Assembly: GCF_900129875.1 (NCBI RefSeq)
Contig: NZ_FQXC01000007.1
Location: forward strand, 31,539-95,538
Direction of reading: 5' to 3'
Source: Marivita hallyeonensis
GTDB lineage: Bacteria; Pseudomonadota; Alphaproteobacteria; Rhodobacterales; Rhodobacteraceae
DNA: 64,000 bases
Position numbers and translations under genes: made by a program. Below the pieces are notes generated by a model that worked only from the letters and a program-made list of their open reading frames with translations, was not told where the DNA came from and searched no databases. This document shows positions 32,427 through 41,366 of this stretch, one piece after another (position 1 is the stretch's first letter; every line of letters begins with the position of its first letter).

Positions 32427-33668
32427 CTAACCCGTCATTTCTTTCCCGAATAGTGTGCGTGCCACGACCATGCGTTGGATCTCGTTGGTTCCCTCATAGA
32501 TTTCCGCGATCTTGGCATCTCGGTAGTGGGTCTCAACCGGATTGTGATGATCGTCATGGCTGAGTGACCGCATGAAGCCATAGCCACCCATCGCCTGAAT
32601 CCCATCGCGCGCCATGTCCACGGCCAACTCCGTGGCATAGAACTTGGCCATCGCCGCTTCGGGTTCGGGAAAGGCCACGCCGCTGTCCATACGCAACGCA
32701 GCTTTAAGGTAGAGGCTGCGCGCGTTCTCCAGGTGACAGGCGCGTTCCGCCATCTTGAACTGCCAATACTGGTTGGCACCGATGGGTTTGCCAAAGGCGT
32801 GTCGAGTCTTGAGATGTGCCATCGTCTCGTCAAAGCAGGCCTGCGCCATGCCGACCCCGGTTGCGGCGATGCCAACGCGGCCATAGGTCAGGGTTTGCAG
32901 CGCGATGCGCAACCCTTCTCCGGGCGTACCGATGCGGCGGCTTTCGGGTACTTCGACGTCTTTAAGGTAAATATCGCCGGTCAGTTGCCCCCGATTGCCG
33001 AGCTTCTGGTCGGGTTTGCCGACGGTGACACCCTTGGCGTGAAGGTCAATCGTCAACTCTACGAGGCCATCCTTGGAGGTGCAAAGCATTGTCACAAAGT
33101 CCGCCACAGGTGCGTTGGTGATCCAGCGTTTGTGGCCGTTGACGGTATAGATGCCGTTTTTCAGCGTGGCGCGTGTCTTTAGCGCTTTGGGCGAAAGATC
33201 GGTGCTTGCTTCAGGTTCGGTGGTGGCAAATGCGCCAATCTTTTCCCCTCGAATGAGCGGGTGCAGGCACTCTTCGCGCACCTCCTCGGAAGCCCGCTCA
33301 AGCGTACGCCCGGCAAGGATGCAGTTCACGTCATAAACCGCCGCGACAGAGTTTGAGAAATAGGCCAACTCTTCAATCGTGGTTGCGGTGGCGGCGACGC
33401 GGTGGGCCAATCCGCGGCCCTTGTTTTCAGTGCCGAAGGGGATCGCGAACAGCCCCTCATCGCCCATGCGGCGGTAGAGGTCGAAGGCGAATCCTTCCAC
33501 GCTTTCATCCGCCTCGCCGATCTTACGGGCGCGCGGGGCAACATGGGTTTCGGCAAAGCGCCGTACCTCGGCGCGGATGTTCTGCGTTTCCTCGGGCGAC
33601 AGCATGTCATGGTAGATTTCGTCGGACATGCGGGCTTTGAAATTATGGTCTTTGGCTATCGTATTCAT
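32427..33668 (-). CDS. Acyl-CoA dehydrogenase
   Basis: A 413-residue FAD-dependent acyl-CoA dehydrogenase oxidising an acyl-CoA to the 2-enoyl-CoA. FAD/substrate segments (GAFATTEPEASTDLS, GHKRWITNA), the GRVGIAATGVGMAQACFDE helix and the C-terminal EIYEGTNEIQRMVVARTLFG, which supplies the catalytic Glu in the usual place, are intact. The start at 33668 follows GAGG; upstream residues in the frame look spurious. Last gene of a leftward operon with BKACE, hydratase and SDR. Exact acyl substrate unknown. Confidence 0.93.
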   Translation of the reverse strand: MNTIAKDHNFKARMSDEIYHDMLSPEETQNIRAEVRRFAETHVAPRARKIGEADESVEGFAFDLYRRMGDEGLFAIPFGTENKGRGLAHRVAATATTIEELAYFSNSVAAVYDVNCILAGRTLERASEEVREECLHPLIRGEKIGAFATTEPEASTDLSPKALKTRATLKNGIYTVNGHKRWITNAPVADFVTMLCTSKDGLVELTIDLHAKGVTVGKPDQKLGNRGQLTGDIYLKDVEVPESRRIGTPGEGLRIALQTLTYGRVGIAATGVGMAQACFDETMAHLKTRHAFGKPIGANQYWQFKMAERACHLENARSLYLKAALRMDSGVAFPEPEAAMAKFYATELAVDMARDGIQAMGGYGFMRSLSHDDHHNPVETHYRDAKIAEIYEGTNEIQRMVVARTLFGKEMTG

Positions 33669-33684
33669 CTCTGCCTCACTAGGT

Positions 33685-34419
33685 TCAATAGGTCGACCGG
33701 CCGCCGGAGAAGTCGAAGACCGCGCCGGTGGTGAACGAGCTTTCCTCGGATGCGATCCATGTGGCCATGGCAGCCAGTTCGTCGGTGGTGCCAAAGCGAC
33801 CCATCGGGATCTTCGACAGCATGTAGTCGATATGTGTTTGCGTCATCTGATCGAAGATCGCGGTCTTGATCGCTGCCGGCGTGATGCAATTGGCCGTCAC
33901 CTTGGTGTCGGCAAGCTCTTTGCCGAGACTCTTGGTCAGCCCGATCACGCCTGCCTTGCTGGCGCTGTAAGCGGGCGCGTTGGGGTTCCCGTCCTTGCCC
34001 GCGACGGAAGCGATGTTGATCACGCGGCCATAGTTCTGCGCGATCATCTGTGGCACAATGGCGCGTGCCGTCAGGAACGGGCCGTCAAGGTTGATGCGCA
34101 TGACCCGCGACCAGTCTTCGGGCGCATAGTCCCATGTCTTTGCGTTGGGGCCAGTGATGCCGGCATTGTTGACCAGAATGTCTATTTTGCCATGCGCCTT
34201 GAGCACATCGGCGGTTGCCGCTTCGATACTGGCGACGTCAGACACATCAACCCGTTGAGAGTGCAAAGCAGCCGGCAGCGCGTCCAGCAACGCGTCATCC
34301 ACGTCCCAGCAGACAACCGTTGCGCCCGAAGCCATAAATCGCTCACCAATGGCAAGGCCAAGACCCTGCGCACCACCGGTCACGACGGCCACGCGACCGT
34401 TCAGATCATAGCTATTCAT
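33685..34419 (-). CDS. SDR-family NAD(P)-dependent oxidoreductase
   Basis: A 244-residue classical short-chain dehydrogenase. Cofactor motif TGGAQGLG (14-21), NNAG (84-87), and active-site S138, Y151 and K155 (YSASK) are all present. Acts as a cytosolic alcohol/ketone oxidoreductase; 3-hydroxyacyl-CoA or 3-ketoacyl reduction is common for close types. Its start overlaps the hydratase stop by ATGA. Substrate inferred only from the cluster. Confidence 0.92.
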   Translation of the reverse strand: MNSYDLNGRVAVVTGGAQGLGLAIGERFMASGATVVCWDVDDALLDALPAALHSQRVDVSDVASIEAATADVLKAHGKIDILVNNAGITGPNAKTWDYAPEDWSRVMRINLDGPFLTARAIVPQMIAQNYGRVINIASVAGKDGNPNAPAYSASKAGVIGLTKSLGKELADTKVTANCITPAAIKTAIFDQMTQTHIDYMLSKIPMGRFGTTDELAAMATWIASEESSFTTGAVFDFSGGRSTY

Positions 34420-35225
34420 ATCGTGCCCTCGGATACAGCAGCAAACCGGGTTTGAACTTTGCCCAGCCCCGCAATGCGCAACTCCACATGTGAGCCTGGA
34501 TTGACCCTTTGAAACGGCCCAAGCGCGCCGCTGAGCACGATGTCACCAGCCTTGAGCGGCAGATCCACCTCGACCATTTTTTTCGCCAGCCAAGCGGTCG
34601 CGTTCAGCGGCGAGCCAAGACAGGCCGCCCCGATGCCGGTCGATGCGATCTCGCCGTCGATTTCCATCTTCATGCCGCACAGCTCAAGGTCGACGTCCGA
34701 AAGGCGCACCGGCTTGCCGCCCAGAACAACAAAGACGCACGAGGCATTGTCGGCTACCGTATCGACAATCTGAATGTCCCAATCGCGCACGCGGCTGTCC
34801 ACAACCTCAATGGCGGGCAGACAATAGTCGATGGCGCCAATCACATCCGCGAGGGTGGGGTGTCCAACCGTCAGGTCCCGGCCCAAAACAAAGGCAATCT
34901 CACCCTCAACCATGGGCTGGATCACACGGTTTGCCGGAATGACCTCATCTTCGCGAAAGAAATCATCCGCAAAGATCGCGCCGTAGTCGCATTCATCAAT
35001 GCCCAGTTGGGCCTGCACGGCCTTGGTCGTGATGCCAATCTTGCGGCCGACCATGCGCGCACCCTCGGTGAGGCGTCGGTCGATATTGTGGCGCTGGACG
35101 GCATAGGCACCTTCCACATCTCCGGGTGCGAGCAGATCGCGGACGGGTGTGGTCGGCTGGTTCGTGATCCGGGCTTCGTGCAGCGCATCGGCGGCGCGGA
35201 TGACTTGCTCTTTAGTAGACAGCAT
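34416..35225 (-). CDS. 2-keto-4-pentenoate hydratase family protein
   Basis: A 269-residue member of the MhpD/XylJ/HpaH hydratase branch of the fumarylacetoacetase superfamily, which adds water to 2-hydroxypenta-2,4-dienoates in meta-cleavage pathways. Metal-binding acidic residues occur in the segment VEGEIAFVLGRDL and in PAIEVVDSRVRDW. It is full length and follows BKACE by 11 bp. This points to degradation of a ring-derived or unsaturated acid, though no ring-cleavage dioxygenase is seen in the window. Confidence 0.9.
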   Translation of the reverse strand: MLSTKEQVIRAADALHEARITNQPTTPVRDLLAPGDVEGAYAVQRHNIDRRLTEGARMVGRKIGITTKAVQAQLGIDECDYGAIFADDFFREDEVIPANRVIQPMVEGEIAFVLGRDLTVGHPTLADVIGAIDYCLPAIEVVDSRVRDWDIQIVDTVADNASCVFVVLGGKPVRLSDVDLELCGMKMEIDGEIASTGIGAACLGSPLNATAWLAKKMVEVDLPLKAGDIVLSGALGPFQRVNPGSHVELRIAGLGKVQTRFAAVSEGTI

Positions 35226-35236
35226 CTTTCGGCTCC

Positions 35237-36202
35237 TTAGGTGTATGAGGTCGGAGTTGCGGACAAACCCAGCATCTCGCGCGCCTGCGCAGGCGTGGCG
35301 ATCTCGCGGCCCAGCTCTTTGGCAATGCGCACCGTCCGCTCGACAAAGCGAGCGTTGCTATCGGCCATTTGACCCGGTGCGTGGGACAGGTTCGTTTCCA
35401 GCCCGATCATCACGTGCTGGCCGGTCAGGATGGCCATGGTGGACATGGGAAGATCATGGCGGCCCACGGACATCACAAACATCTGGTAAGGCTTGGGCGC
35501 GTCACGCAACATTGAAAGGAAAGCGTCGGGCGTTGGCAACGACGAAGAGATCATCCCAAGCATCATGGCAAAGGTGTAAGGCGGCTCGATCAGCCCCTTA
35601 TCGATAAGGTTGTGCACCATGCTCCAATGGCCAGGATGAAACAACGCCGGGATTGCCTTGATGCCCTTTTCTTTCATGCGCCGCGCACGTTCTTCGGTTT
35701 CATGCACGGTGACGGGCAGCACGTCGTTCAACACTTCATCCGCGTCGCGTCCTGACAGCGGGGCCTTGCGGGCCTTGAGTTTCAGCGCAATCGCGAAGGG
35801 GCCCATGTCAATGTCAGAGGTTTCGGGGTTCGCATCCAGTGAACTGAGGCGCTCTTCCAGCTCCAGCCCCATGCCGCCGCCCGACGTGTTGTCGATGATC
35901 AAATCAGGACACTGCGCACGGATCAGGCGGTTCACTTCCAGGAAATCTTCGGTCCGCCGCGCGGGACGCGCATAGCCGGTATCCGGGTCGCGGGCATGAA
36001 TGTGCACCATCGAGGCGCCCGCATCATAGCAACGCTTGGCCTCCGCCGCCTGTTCTTCCGGAGTTTCGGGCAAGGCTGGGTTCAGCTCTTTGCCGTGCAT
36101 CCCCCCAGACATGGCCGAACAAATGATCAGTGGGGGCATCTTCGCCGTACCTGCGCGCTTCATGTAGTCCCGTGCATCGTTAAAATCATAAGCGTCCGGC
36201 AT
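35237..36202 (-). CDS. BKACE family beta-keto acid cleavage enzyme
   Basis: A 321-residue member of the 3-keto-5-aminohexanoate cleavage (BKACE) family, which condenses a beta-keto acid with acetyl-CoA to give acetoacetate and a new CoA ester. The zinc site HIH (in GASMVHIHARDPDTG) and the C-terminal GLETNLSHAPGQMADSN with its Glu are intact. The ATG at 36202 follows AGGGAG. First gene of the leftward operon, divergent from the MDR gene with a palindromic operator between. The family has many substrates, so specificity is open. Confidence 0.92.
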   Translation of the reverse strand: MPDAYDFNDARDYMKRAGTAKMPPLIICSAMSGGMHGKELNPALPETPEEQAAEAKRCYDAGASMVHIHARDPDTGYARPARRTEDFLEVNRLIRAQCPDLIIDNTSGGGMGLELEERLSSLDANPETSDIDMGPFAIALKLKARKAPLSGRDADEVLNDVLPVTVHETEERARRMKEKGIKAIPALFHPGHWSMVHNLIDKGLIEPPYTFAMMLGMISSSLPTPDAFLSMLRDAPKPYQMFVMSVGRHDLPMSTMAILTGQHVMIGLETNLSHAPGQMADSNARFVERTVRIAKELGREIATPAQAREMLGLSATPTSYT

Positions 36203-36282
36203 ATAAAGGCTCCCTGAATGGTGGTGTCGTTTGTCTGAGATAAGGGATATGCGGCACCGGCCTTTACACACAATTTCCCAGA

Positions 36283-36297
36283 AATGATGGGATCATT
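36283..36297. promoter_or_regulatory. LysR-type dyad operator, copy 1
   Basis: AATGAT-GGG-ATCATT, a perfect 15-bp dyad between the divergent BKACE and MDR genes. Related sequences occur in the two other divergent promoters of this cluster. Confidence 0.7.
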
Positions 36298-36393
36298 CAC
36301 GAAACGCATGACCTCGTAAGACAAAGCATATGGAGCGCGCTAGAGTTTCGCGTCAGGTTCGGCACCAACAGCAGCGAACCGGAGACCCGCATC

Positions 36394-37374
36394 ATGAAAG
36401 CCATCTGTATCGAGCAAGTCGGCGAGGCACCTGAACTGTTTCTACGCGATATACCCGAGCCTGAGCCGGGCCCAACCGATCTGTTGGTCAAGGTACGGGG
36501 TGCGGCGCTGAATTTTGCGGATCTCTACCGCTTTGTCAGTCACTATGGACATGACACAGGGGCAGATCATGCGGTCGCAGGGCTTGAGATGGCGGGCGAG
36601 GTTATCGGCATGGGCGCGCAGGTGCGTGGCTTTTCCGTTGGGGACAGGGTGATGGCAATGGCGGCCAAGACCTACGCCGAAGAATGCCTTGTGGATTACC
36701 GTCTGGTGATGCGAGTGCCGGAAAACCTGAGCTGGGAAGAGGCGGCGGCCACCCCGGTGGCCCTGATGACGGCCCATAATGCGCTGATCACCAATGGACG
36801 GTTGTCCAAGGGGGATGTGGTCCTGATTGAGGCGACGACATCGGGGATCGGACAGGCCTCTGCCCAGATCGCGCAAGCCTTCGGTGCCTGTCACGTGTTC
36901 GGCACCTCCGGATCACCGGAAAAACTGGTGCAGATGGACAAGATGGGCGTCACCCGTGGCATCAATACGCGTGAAGAGGATTTCGTGGCTGTCGTCCAAG
37001 ATGAGACGGACGGGCACGGTGCAGATGTGACCATCGCCCAGATCGGCGGTGAAACGGCGGGCAAATTGATCAACTCTGCCGCCATCAAGGGTCGGATCAT
37101 CAACGTGGGCCGCTTGGGCAAATGGACTGGCGAGATTGACCTGAACGAGCATTCTGCCAAGCGCATCCAGATGATTGGCGTCACTTTCCGCACACGTGAC
37201 GTCAAAGAACACTCAGCTGTCGCGTCGGCCGCAGAAAAGGACATGTACCCGCTGCTTGCCAGCGCAGCGTACACCACCAGGGTTGATCGGGTCTTTCCCC
37301 TGGCCGACGCGGATGCAGCGCAGCAGTACATGAAACAGAACAAACACTTCGGAAAAATCGTTCTGACACCCTGA
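36394..37374 (+). CDS. Zinc-free MDR (quinone oxidoreductase-like) protein
   Basis: A 326-residue medium-chain dehydrogenase/reductase of the NADPH:quinone reductase type. It shows the GroES-like N-terminal half (GAALNFADLYRF, GLEMAGEVIGMGAQVRGFSVGDRV) and a Rossmann half beginning VLIEATTSGIGQASAQIAQAFGA. Zinc-ligand cysteines of alcohol dehydrogenases are absent. Starts the rightward operon that runs through two SDRs and a VOC protein into a TRAP transporter. Probably reduces an enone or enoyl group in the pathway. Confidence 0.88.
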   Translation: MKAICIEQVGEAPELFLRDIPEPEPGPTDLLVKVRGAALNFADLYRFVSHYGHDTGADHAVAGLEMAGEVIGMGAQVRGFSVGDRVMAMAAKTYAEECLVDYRLVMRVPENLSWEEAAATPVALMTAHNALITNGRLSKGDVVLIEATTSGIGQASAQIAQAFGACHVFGTSGSPEKLVQMDKMGVTRGINTREEDFVAVVQDETDGHGADVTIAQIGGETAGKLINSAAIKGRIINVGRLGKWTGEIDLNEHSAKRIQMIGVTFRTRDVKEHSAVASAAEKDMYPLLASAAYTTRVDRVFPLADADAAQQYMKQNKHFGKIVLTP

Positions 37375-37467
37375 GTATCAGCTTCGTGAATGATGCCATT
37401 ACGGCAGCAATACGGCCTGCCTTCGAAGGCCGGGTTACAAAACAGTCAACGGGAAGGGAGCACTGCA

Positions 37468-38286
37468 ATGGGACGATTGACTGACAAGACCGCATTTGTG
37501 GCCGGTGCAGGCTCTGCATCCACGGGCGTCAGCAATGGAATGGCCTGCGCGGTGGCCTACGGACGTGAAGGGGCCCGGGTCTTTGCGGTAGACCGTGACG
37601 CGACGGCGTTGAACGTGACGCTCGCCGCACTTTCAGAGGACGGTGTGACGGGCACAGGTCATGTTGCTGACATGACGGATGAAGCGCAGGTGGCGGCAGC
37701 AGTTGAGGTCTGCGTGCGTGCCTACGGCACCATCGACATCCTGCATAACAATATCGGCACAGCCACCGCAGGCGGCCCTGTGGAGATATCCGAGGATGAC
37801 TGGGACCGTGTGATGGAGATCAACCTGACCACTGCGTTTCTGGCGTGCAAGTATGCGCTGCCTGTGATGACCGCCCGGAAGTCAGGTGTGATTTCCATGA
37901 TCTCCTCGCTTGCGGGTCAGGTCGACAGCGGTTCAGCTTATATTGATTACGCGGCCAGCAAGGCTGCGATGGATCAACTGGCTCAGGCCGTTGCTATCGA
38001 CAATGCCGCCAACGGGGTGCGCTGCAATGCAATCCTGCCGGGCCTGATCGCGACACCTTTTGCAATGGCCGTACCCTCGGTTGTGGCCAAGACGGCCAAA
38101 GATACTGACTTCAATGCGCCGGTTGCCAGTGATCTGGTGCCAATGGGCCATTTGGGAACCCCGTGGGACGTAGCGGGTGCTGCGGTCTTTCTGGCCAGCG
38201 ATGATGCACGGTTTATCACTGGCACGACATTGCGCGTGGATGGCGGGATCGGCAACACGATCGCCACAGCGGGGGCAGCGGCATGA
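37468..38286 (+). CDS. SDR-family oxidoreductase with atypical glycine motif
   Basis: A 272-residue SDR with active-site Y161 and K165 (YAASK) and NNIG (94-97). The cofactor loop is GAGSASTGVSNG rather than TGxxxGIG, a variant shared with the next gene's GAGSDGEGWSNG. The ATG at 37468 has GGGAGG upstream at somewhat long spacing; residues before it are spurious. It overlaps the next SDR by ATGA. Likely a dehydrogenase step in the same catabolic pathway. Confidence 0.9.
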   Translation: MGRLTDKTAFVAGAGSASTGVSNGMACAVAYGREGARVFAVDRDATALNVTLAALSEDGVTGTGHVADMTDEAQVAAAVEVCVRAYGTIDILHNNIGTATAGGPVEISEDDWDRVMEINLTTAFLACKYALPVMTARKSGVISMISSLAGQVDSGSAYIDYAASKAAMDQLAQAVAIDNAANGVRCNAILPGLIATPFAMAVPSVVAKTAKDTDFNAPVASDLVPMGHLGTPWDVAGAAVFLASDDARFITGTTLRVDGGIGNTIATAGAAA

Positions 38287-39110
38287 GTGAACTGCAAAGA
38301 TACGCACGCAAAACCGTGCTGGTCTTCGGCGCAGGTTCTGACGGCGAAGGCTGGTCCAATGGCAAGGCAGCTGCGGTGCAATACGCCCGCGAAGGGGCCA
38401 AAGTGCTGGCCGTCGATCTGCGTGATGACGCGGCCACAGAAACCCAGGAGATCATAAGATCCGAAGGGTTTGAGGCGACAAGCTTTGCGGCCAACGCCGC
38501 TGACAATGCATCCGTTCAGGAGGCCGTTGCGGCCTGCTTGGACACTTACGGCGCCATTGACGTGCTGCACAACAATGTGGGTATCGGCGAGATGGGCGGC
38601 CCTGTGGAAACGACGCTGGAAAGCTGGAAACGTGTCCTTGATGTGAACATGAAGTCAGTCTTTCTGACCACCAAACATGTTCTGCCTATTATGGAGGCCA
38701 AGCGCGCGGGGGCCATTGTCAACATATCCTCCATCGCCGGTATTCGCTGGAGCGGGGTTTCCTACGTCGGCTACTACGCCTCGAAGGCGGGGGTAAACCA
38801 AATGACCCGGGTGATTGCCGGCCAGTATGCGCGCCATGGCATTCGCTGCAACGCCATCATGCCCGGGCTGATCGACACGCCGCAAACTTACAAACATCTG
38901 GCCAAACATTATGGCGACGGCGACTTCGAGCGCATGCGCGAAGCCCGTCGCCAGCAAATCCCGATGAAGATCTTGGGCAGCGCGTGGGACATCGCCAAAA
39001 CAGCAGCGTTCCTCAATTCAGACGAGGCAAAATACATCACCGGCGAAGTGGTGACCGTGGATGGCGGCATGTCCTGTTCCATGGTCGCGCCGCCGCCGCA
39101 GGCTGCATAG
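38283..39110 (+). CDS. SDR-family oxidoreductase, paralogue of the preceding gene
   Basis: A 275-residue SDR with the same unusual loop type (GAGSDGEGWSNG, residues 16-27), HNNVG (97-101) and active-site Y164/K168 (YYASK). The C-terminus ends in a short Pro/Ala tail. Overlap with the preceding gene (ATGA) and 10 bp to the VOC gene show a tight operon. The pair may act on related stereoisomers or successive intermediates; that is inference. Confidence 0.9.
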   Translation: MSELQRYARKTVLVFGAGSDGEGWSNGKAAAVQYAREGAKVLAVDLRDDAATETQEIIRSEGFEATSFAANAADNASVQEAVAACLDTYGAIDVLHNNVGIGEMGGPVETTLESWKRVLDVNMKSVFLTTKHVLPIMEAKRAGAIVNISSIAGIRWSGVSYVGYYASKAGVNQMTRVIAGQYARHGIRCNAIMPGLIDTPQTYKHLAKHYGDGDFERMREARRQQIPMKILGSAWDIAKTAAFLNSDEAKYITGEVVTVDGGMSCSMVAPPPQAA

Positions 39111-39120
39111 GGAGAACGAG

Positions 39121-39657
39121 ATGAGCTTTTTTGGACAGGTGCGCCAGCTTGGCTATGTGGTCAAAGACCTTGAAGCGGCCATGACATACTGGCGCGATGT
39201 GATGGGTGTTGGCCCGTTCTTTCACTTCGAAAATGCACCGGTGGGGGATTTCAAATACTACGGTGTAGAAACCGACGCCAAGATCAGCCTCGCGCTGGCC
39301 AACTGCGGCGACATGCAGATCGAGCTGATCCAGCCGCGCGACGACAAGCCAAGCCCGTACCGCGATTTCTTGAATGAAGGCCGCGAAGGACTGCAACATC
39401 TGGCGTTCTGGTCAGAGACCTTCGACGCTGACCTGGCGCACGCACAAACGGCTGGGTTCAAGGTGATCCTGTCAGGCTACGCTGTGCAGGAGGACGGGTT
39501 ATTTGCCTATTTCGATGACACAGCGGCACCGCAGCCGGGCGTCATGGTTGAGCTTTCTGCGCTCACTGGTGCCAAGAAAGAGACCTTTGCCATGATCAAG
39601 GAAAAGTCCCTGACCTGGGACGGAAAGATACCTGTGCAACGTATGGATGCCGGGTGA
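39121..39657 (+). CDS. VOC (glyoxalase/epimerase-like) family protein
   Basis: A 178-residue metalloprotein of the vicinal oxygen chelate superfamily with two betaalphabetabetabeta modules. Metal-ligand candidates are Q8 or nearby in VRQLGYVVKDLEAAMTYWRDVMGVGPF, E/Q in ADMQIELIQP-like strand CGDMQIELIQP, H in GLQHLAFWSE and E in GVMVELSA. Resembles methylmalonyl-CoA epimerases and lyases; an extradiol dioxygenase role cannot be excluded. Lies between an SDR and the TRAP binding protein. Confidence 0.85.
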   Translation: MSFFGQVRQLGYVVKDLEAAMTYWRDVMGVGPFFHFENAPVGDFKYYGVETDAKISLALANCGDMQIELIQPRDDKPSPYRDFLNEGREGLQHLAFWSETFDADLAHAQTAGFKVILSGYAVQEDGLFAYFDDTAAPQPGVMVELSALTGAKKETFAMIKEKSLTWDGKIPVQRMDAG

Positions 39658-39712
39658 ACACGAACCGTGGGCCCTGCGCCCATCAAAGTCTATTCAATGG
39701 GAGGACGACACT

Positions 39713-40810
39713 ATGAAACGACTGATTACAGCACTTGGCCTGACAGGCGCGATGGCGCTTGCAAGCGCAGCAACAGCTCAAACCACATTGGTTTACGGCA
39801 GCCCATCCAGCCCGGACGGACCTGAAGCAACAGCATTCAAAGCCTTCGCGGAACGTGTCACCGAGACATCCGGCGGCGAGATCGCCTTTGACGACAGTTA
39901 TTCCGGCAGCGTTGTGTCCTGGGGCACATCCCTCACGGGCGTGCGAGACAGTCTGGTGGATGGCGCTTTCCTGACGCCTGCGTTTAACCCATCAGAGCTG
40001 CCTGCGACCTTTGCCTTTATCCTGCTTGCCGCCGCCCCCGGCGAGTTGAATGCGCGCACCGCAGCAGTGGCCGAAACGGCGCTTTTTGGCTGTCCGCAGT
40101 GTCAACAGGAGTGGAAGAAGTTCAACATCACGCCGCTCTTGTTCTCTGGCTCGGACCCGTTCCAGCTGATGTGCAAGCCTGAGGTTTCGTCCTTGGTGGA
40201 TATGGAAGGCAAAACCGTCCGCGCAGCCGGGCCCTTCGCGAAATATGTCGAAGCCGTTGGTGGCACACCAGTTTCGATCGTACCCAGCGAGCTTTTTGAA
40301 GCATTGCAGCGCGGTCAGGTTGACTGTGCGCTTGGCGGCGTCGGCTGGCTGCGCCAATTCGGCCTTGGCGATGTGGTGGAGCATATCGTGGATGAACCCC
40401 TTGGCTATGACCACGTGCGCATGCCGCTGGTGATGAACTCTGACAGCTGGGACGGCCTTTCGGACGCCCACAAGGACGCCTTTATCTCCAACCTCGGTTT
40501 CATGCACGCCGAAGCCAACGCCGCTAACACCAATTTTGCCATGCAAGCGGTAGAGGAAGGGGTCGGGAAAGGCATCAAGATTGTCGCGATGGCCGATGAT
40601 ATGCGCGATGCAGGTAACAGGTTCCGCGACACGTCGTATGACTATGTAGTTGCAGGCGCGACGGGCATGGGGGTCGACGGTGCGGACCAACTGGTTGCCA
40701 CTTTCCGCACCAATCTCGACAAGTGGAACGGGATCATGGCAGACGTGGGCGACGACCGTGCCGCATATGAAGCCGCCCTTCAGCGCGAAATCTATGATCG
40801 CCTGAAGTAA
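39713..40810 (+). CDS. TRAP transporter substrate-binding protein (DctP family)
   Basis: A 365-residue periplasmic binding protein. A clear signal peptide (MKRLITALGLTGAMALASAATAQ) is followed by the DctP fold; the segment PSELFEALQRGQVDCALGG is the family hallmark, and an Arg in KTVRAAGPF is positioned to bind a carboxylate. Captures the organic acid that the cluster degrades and hands it to the QM permease. A perfect hairpin separates it from the DctQ gene. Confidence 0.93.
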   Translation: MKRLITALGLTGAMALASAATAQTTLVYGSPSSPDGPEATAFKAFAERVTETSGGEIAFDDSYSGSVVSWGTSLTGVRDSLVDGAFLTPAFNPSELPATFAFILLAAAPGELNARTAAVAETALFGCPQCQQEWKKFNITPLLFSGSDPFQLMCKPEVSSLVDMEGKTVRAAGPFAKYVEAVGGTPVSIVPSELFEALQRGQVDCALGGVGWLRQFGLGDVVEHIVDEPLGYDHVRMPLVMNSDSWDGLSDAHKDAFISNLGFMHAEANAANTNFAMQAVEEGVGKGIKIVAMADDMRDAGNRFRDTSYDYVVAGATGMGVDGADQLVATFRTNLDKWNGIMADVGDDRAAYEAALQREIYDRLK

Positions 40811-40829
40811 CCAGACCCCAGCCAGGAGG

Positions 40830-40853
40830 GGGCGACCCGGCAATGGGTCGCCC
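40830..40853 (+). repeat. Intercistronic hairpin between TRAP P and Q genes
   Basis: GGGCGACCC, 6-nt loop, GGGTCGCCC, 20 bp after the binding-protein stop. No T-run. Such hairpins protect the upstream message, giving excess binding protein over permease. Confidence 0.65.
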
Positions 40854-40862
40854 AAATATGCC

Positions 40863-41366
40863 ATGGTATTGCTTGACCGTCTTTCTACCTTTCTGCTGAT
40901 CCTTGGCGGCATCGCTCTTCTCGCCATGATGGTCCATGTTAGCGCTGATGTGATCTTTAAGCGCGTCTTCGGAACGCCGCTGCAAGGCACAACAGAGATG
41001 GTTTCCAGCTACTACATGGTGGCTTGCGTATTCCTGGGCCTTGGCGTGGTGCAGCGTGAACGCAAGCAGATCGCGGTTGAGTTCTTTACCGAAAGCCTAC
41101 GGGGCCGCCACCGCGCCGCGGTCAACATCTTTTCAGGTGGGGTGACCATCATACTGGCGTCCCTGCTGGTGTGGATGGGCACCGATCAGGCCATCCAGAA
41201 CACTCTGGACCGTGAGACCAACTGGTCCACCATTGCCAATTTTGAAATCTGGCCAACCCGCTGGTTCCCTGTGGTCGCTTACGCCGCCATGCTGGCCTAT
41301 CTCCTGATCCAGCTCTGGGGCGATCTGAAGGTAATGGTGCAGGGTTCCAAGGGGCAAGAACAATGA
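40863..41366 (+). CDS. TRAP transporter small permease (DctQ family)
   Basis: A 167-residue membrane protein with four hydrophobic segments, starting LSTFLLILGGIALLAMMVHVSADV. RERKQIAVEFF is the typical cytoplasmic-loop motif of DctQ. It supports the large permease during sodium-driven uptake. Overlaps the next gene by ATGA. Confidence 0.9.
   Translation: MVLLDRLSTFLLILGGIALLAMMVHVSADVIFKRVFGTPLQGTTEMVSSYYMVACVFLGLGVVQRERKQIAVEFFTESLRGRHRAAVNIFSGGVTIILASLLVWMGTDQAIQNTLDRETNWSTIANFEIWPTRWFPVVAYAAMLAYLLIQLWGDLKVMVQGSKGQEQ

Noticed and set aside
39121..39657. Ring-cleaving extradiol dioxygenase assignment for the VOC protein
   Set aside because: The sequence resembles epimerase/lyase-type VOC proteins more; nothing in it requires a dioxygenase role, so only the superfamily is claimed.
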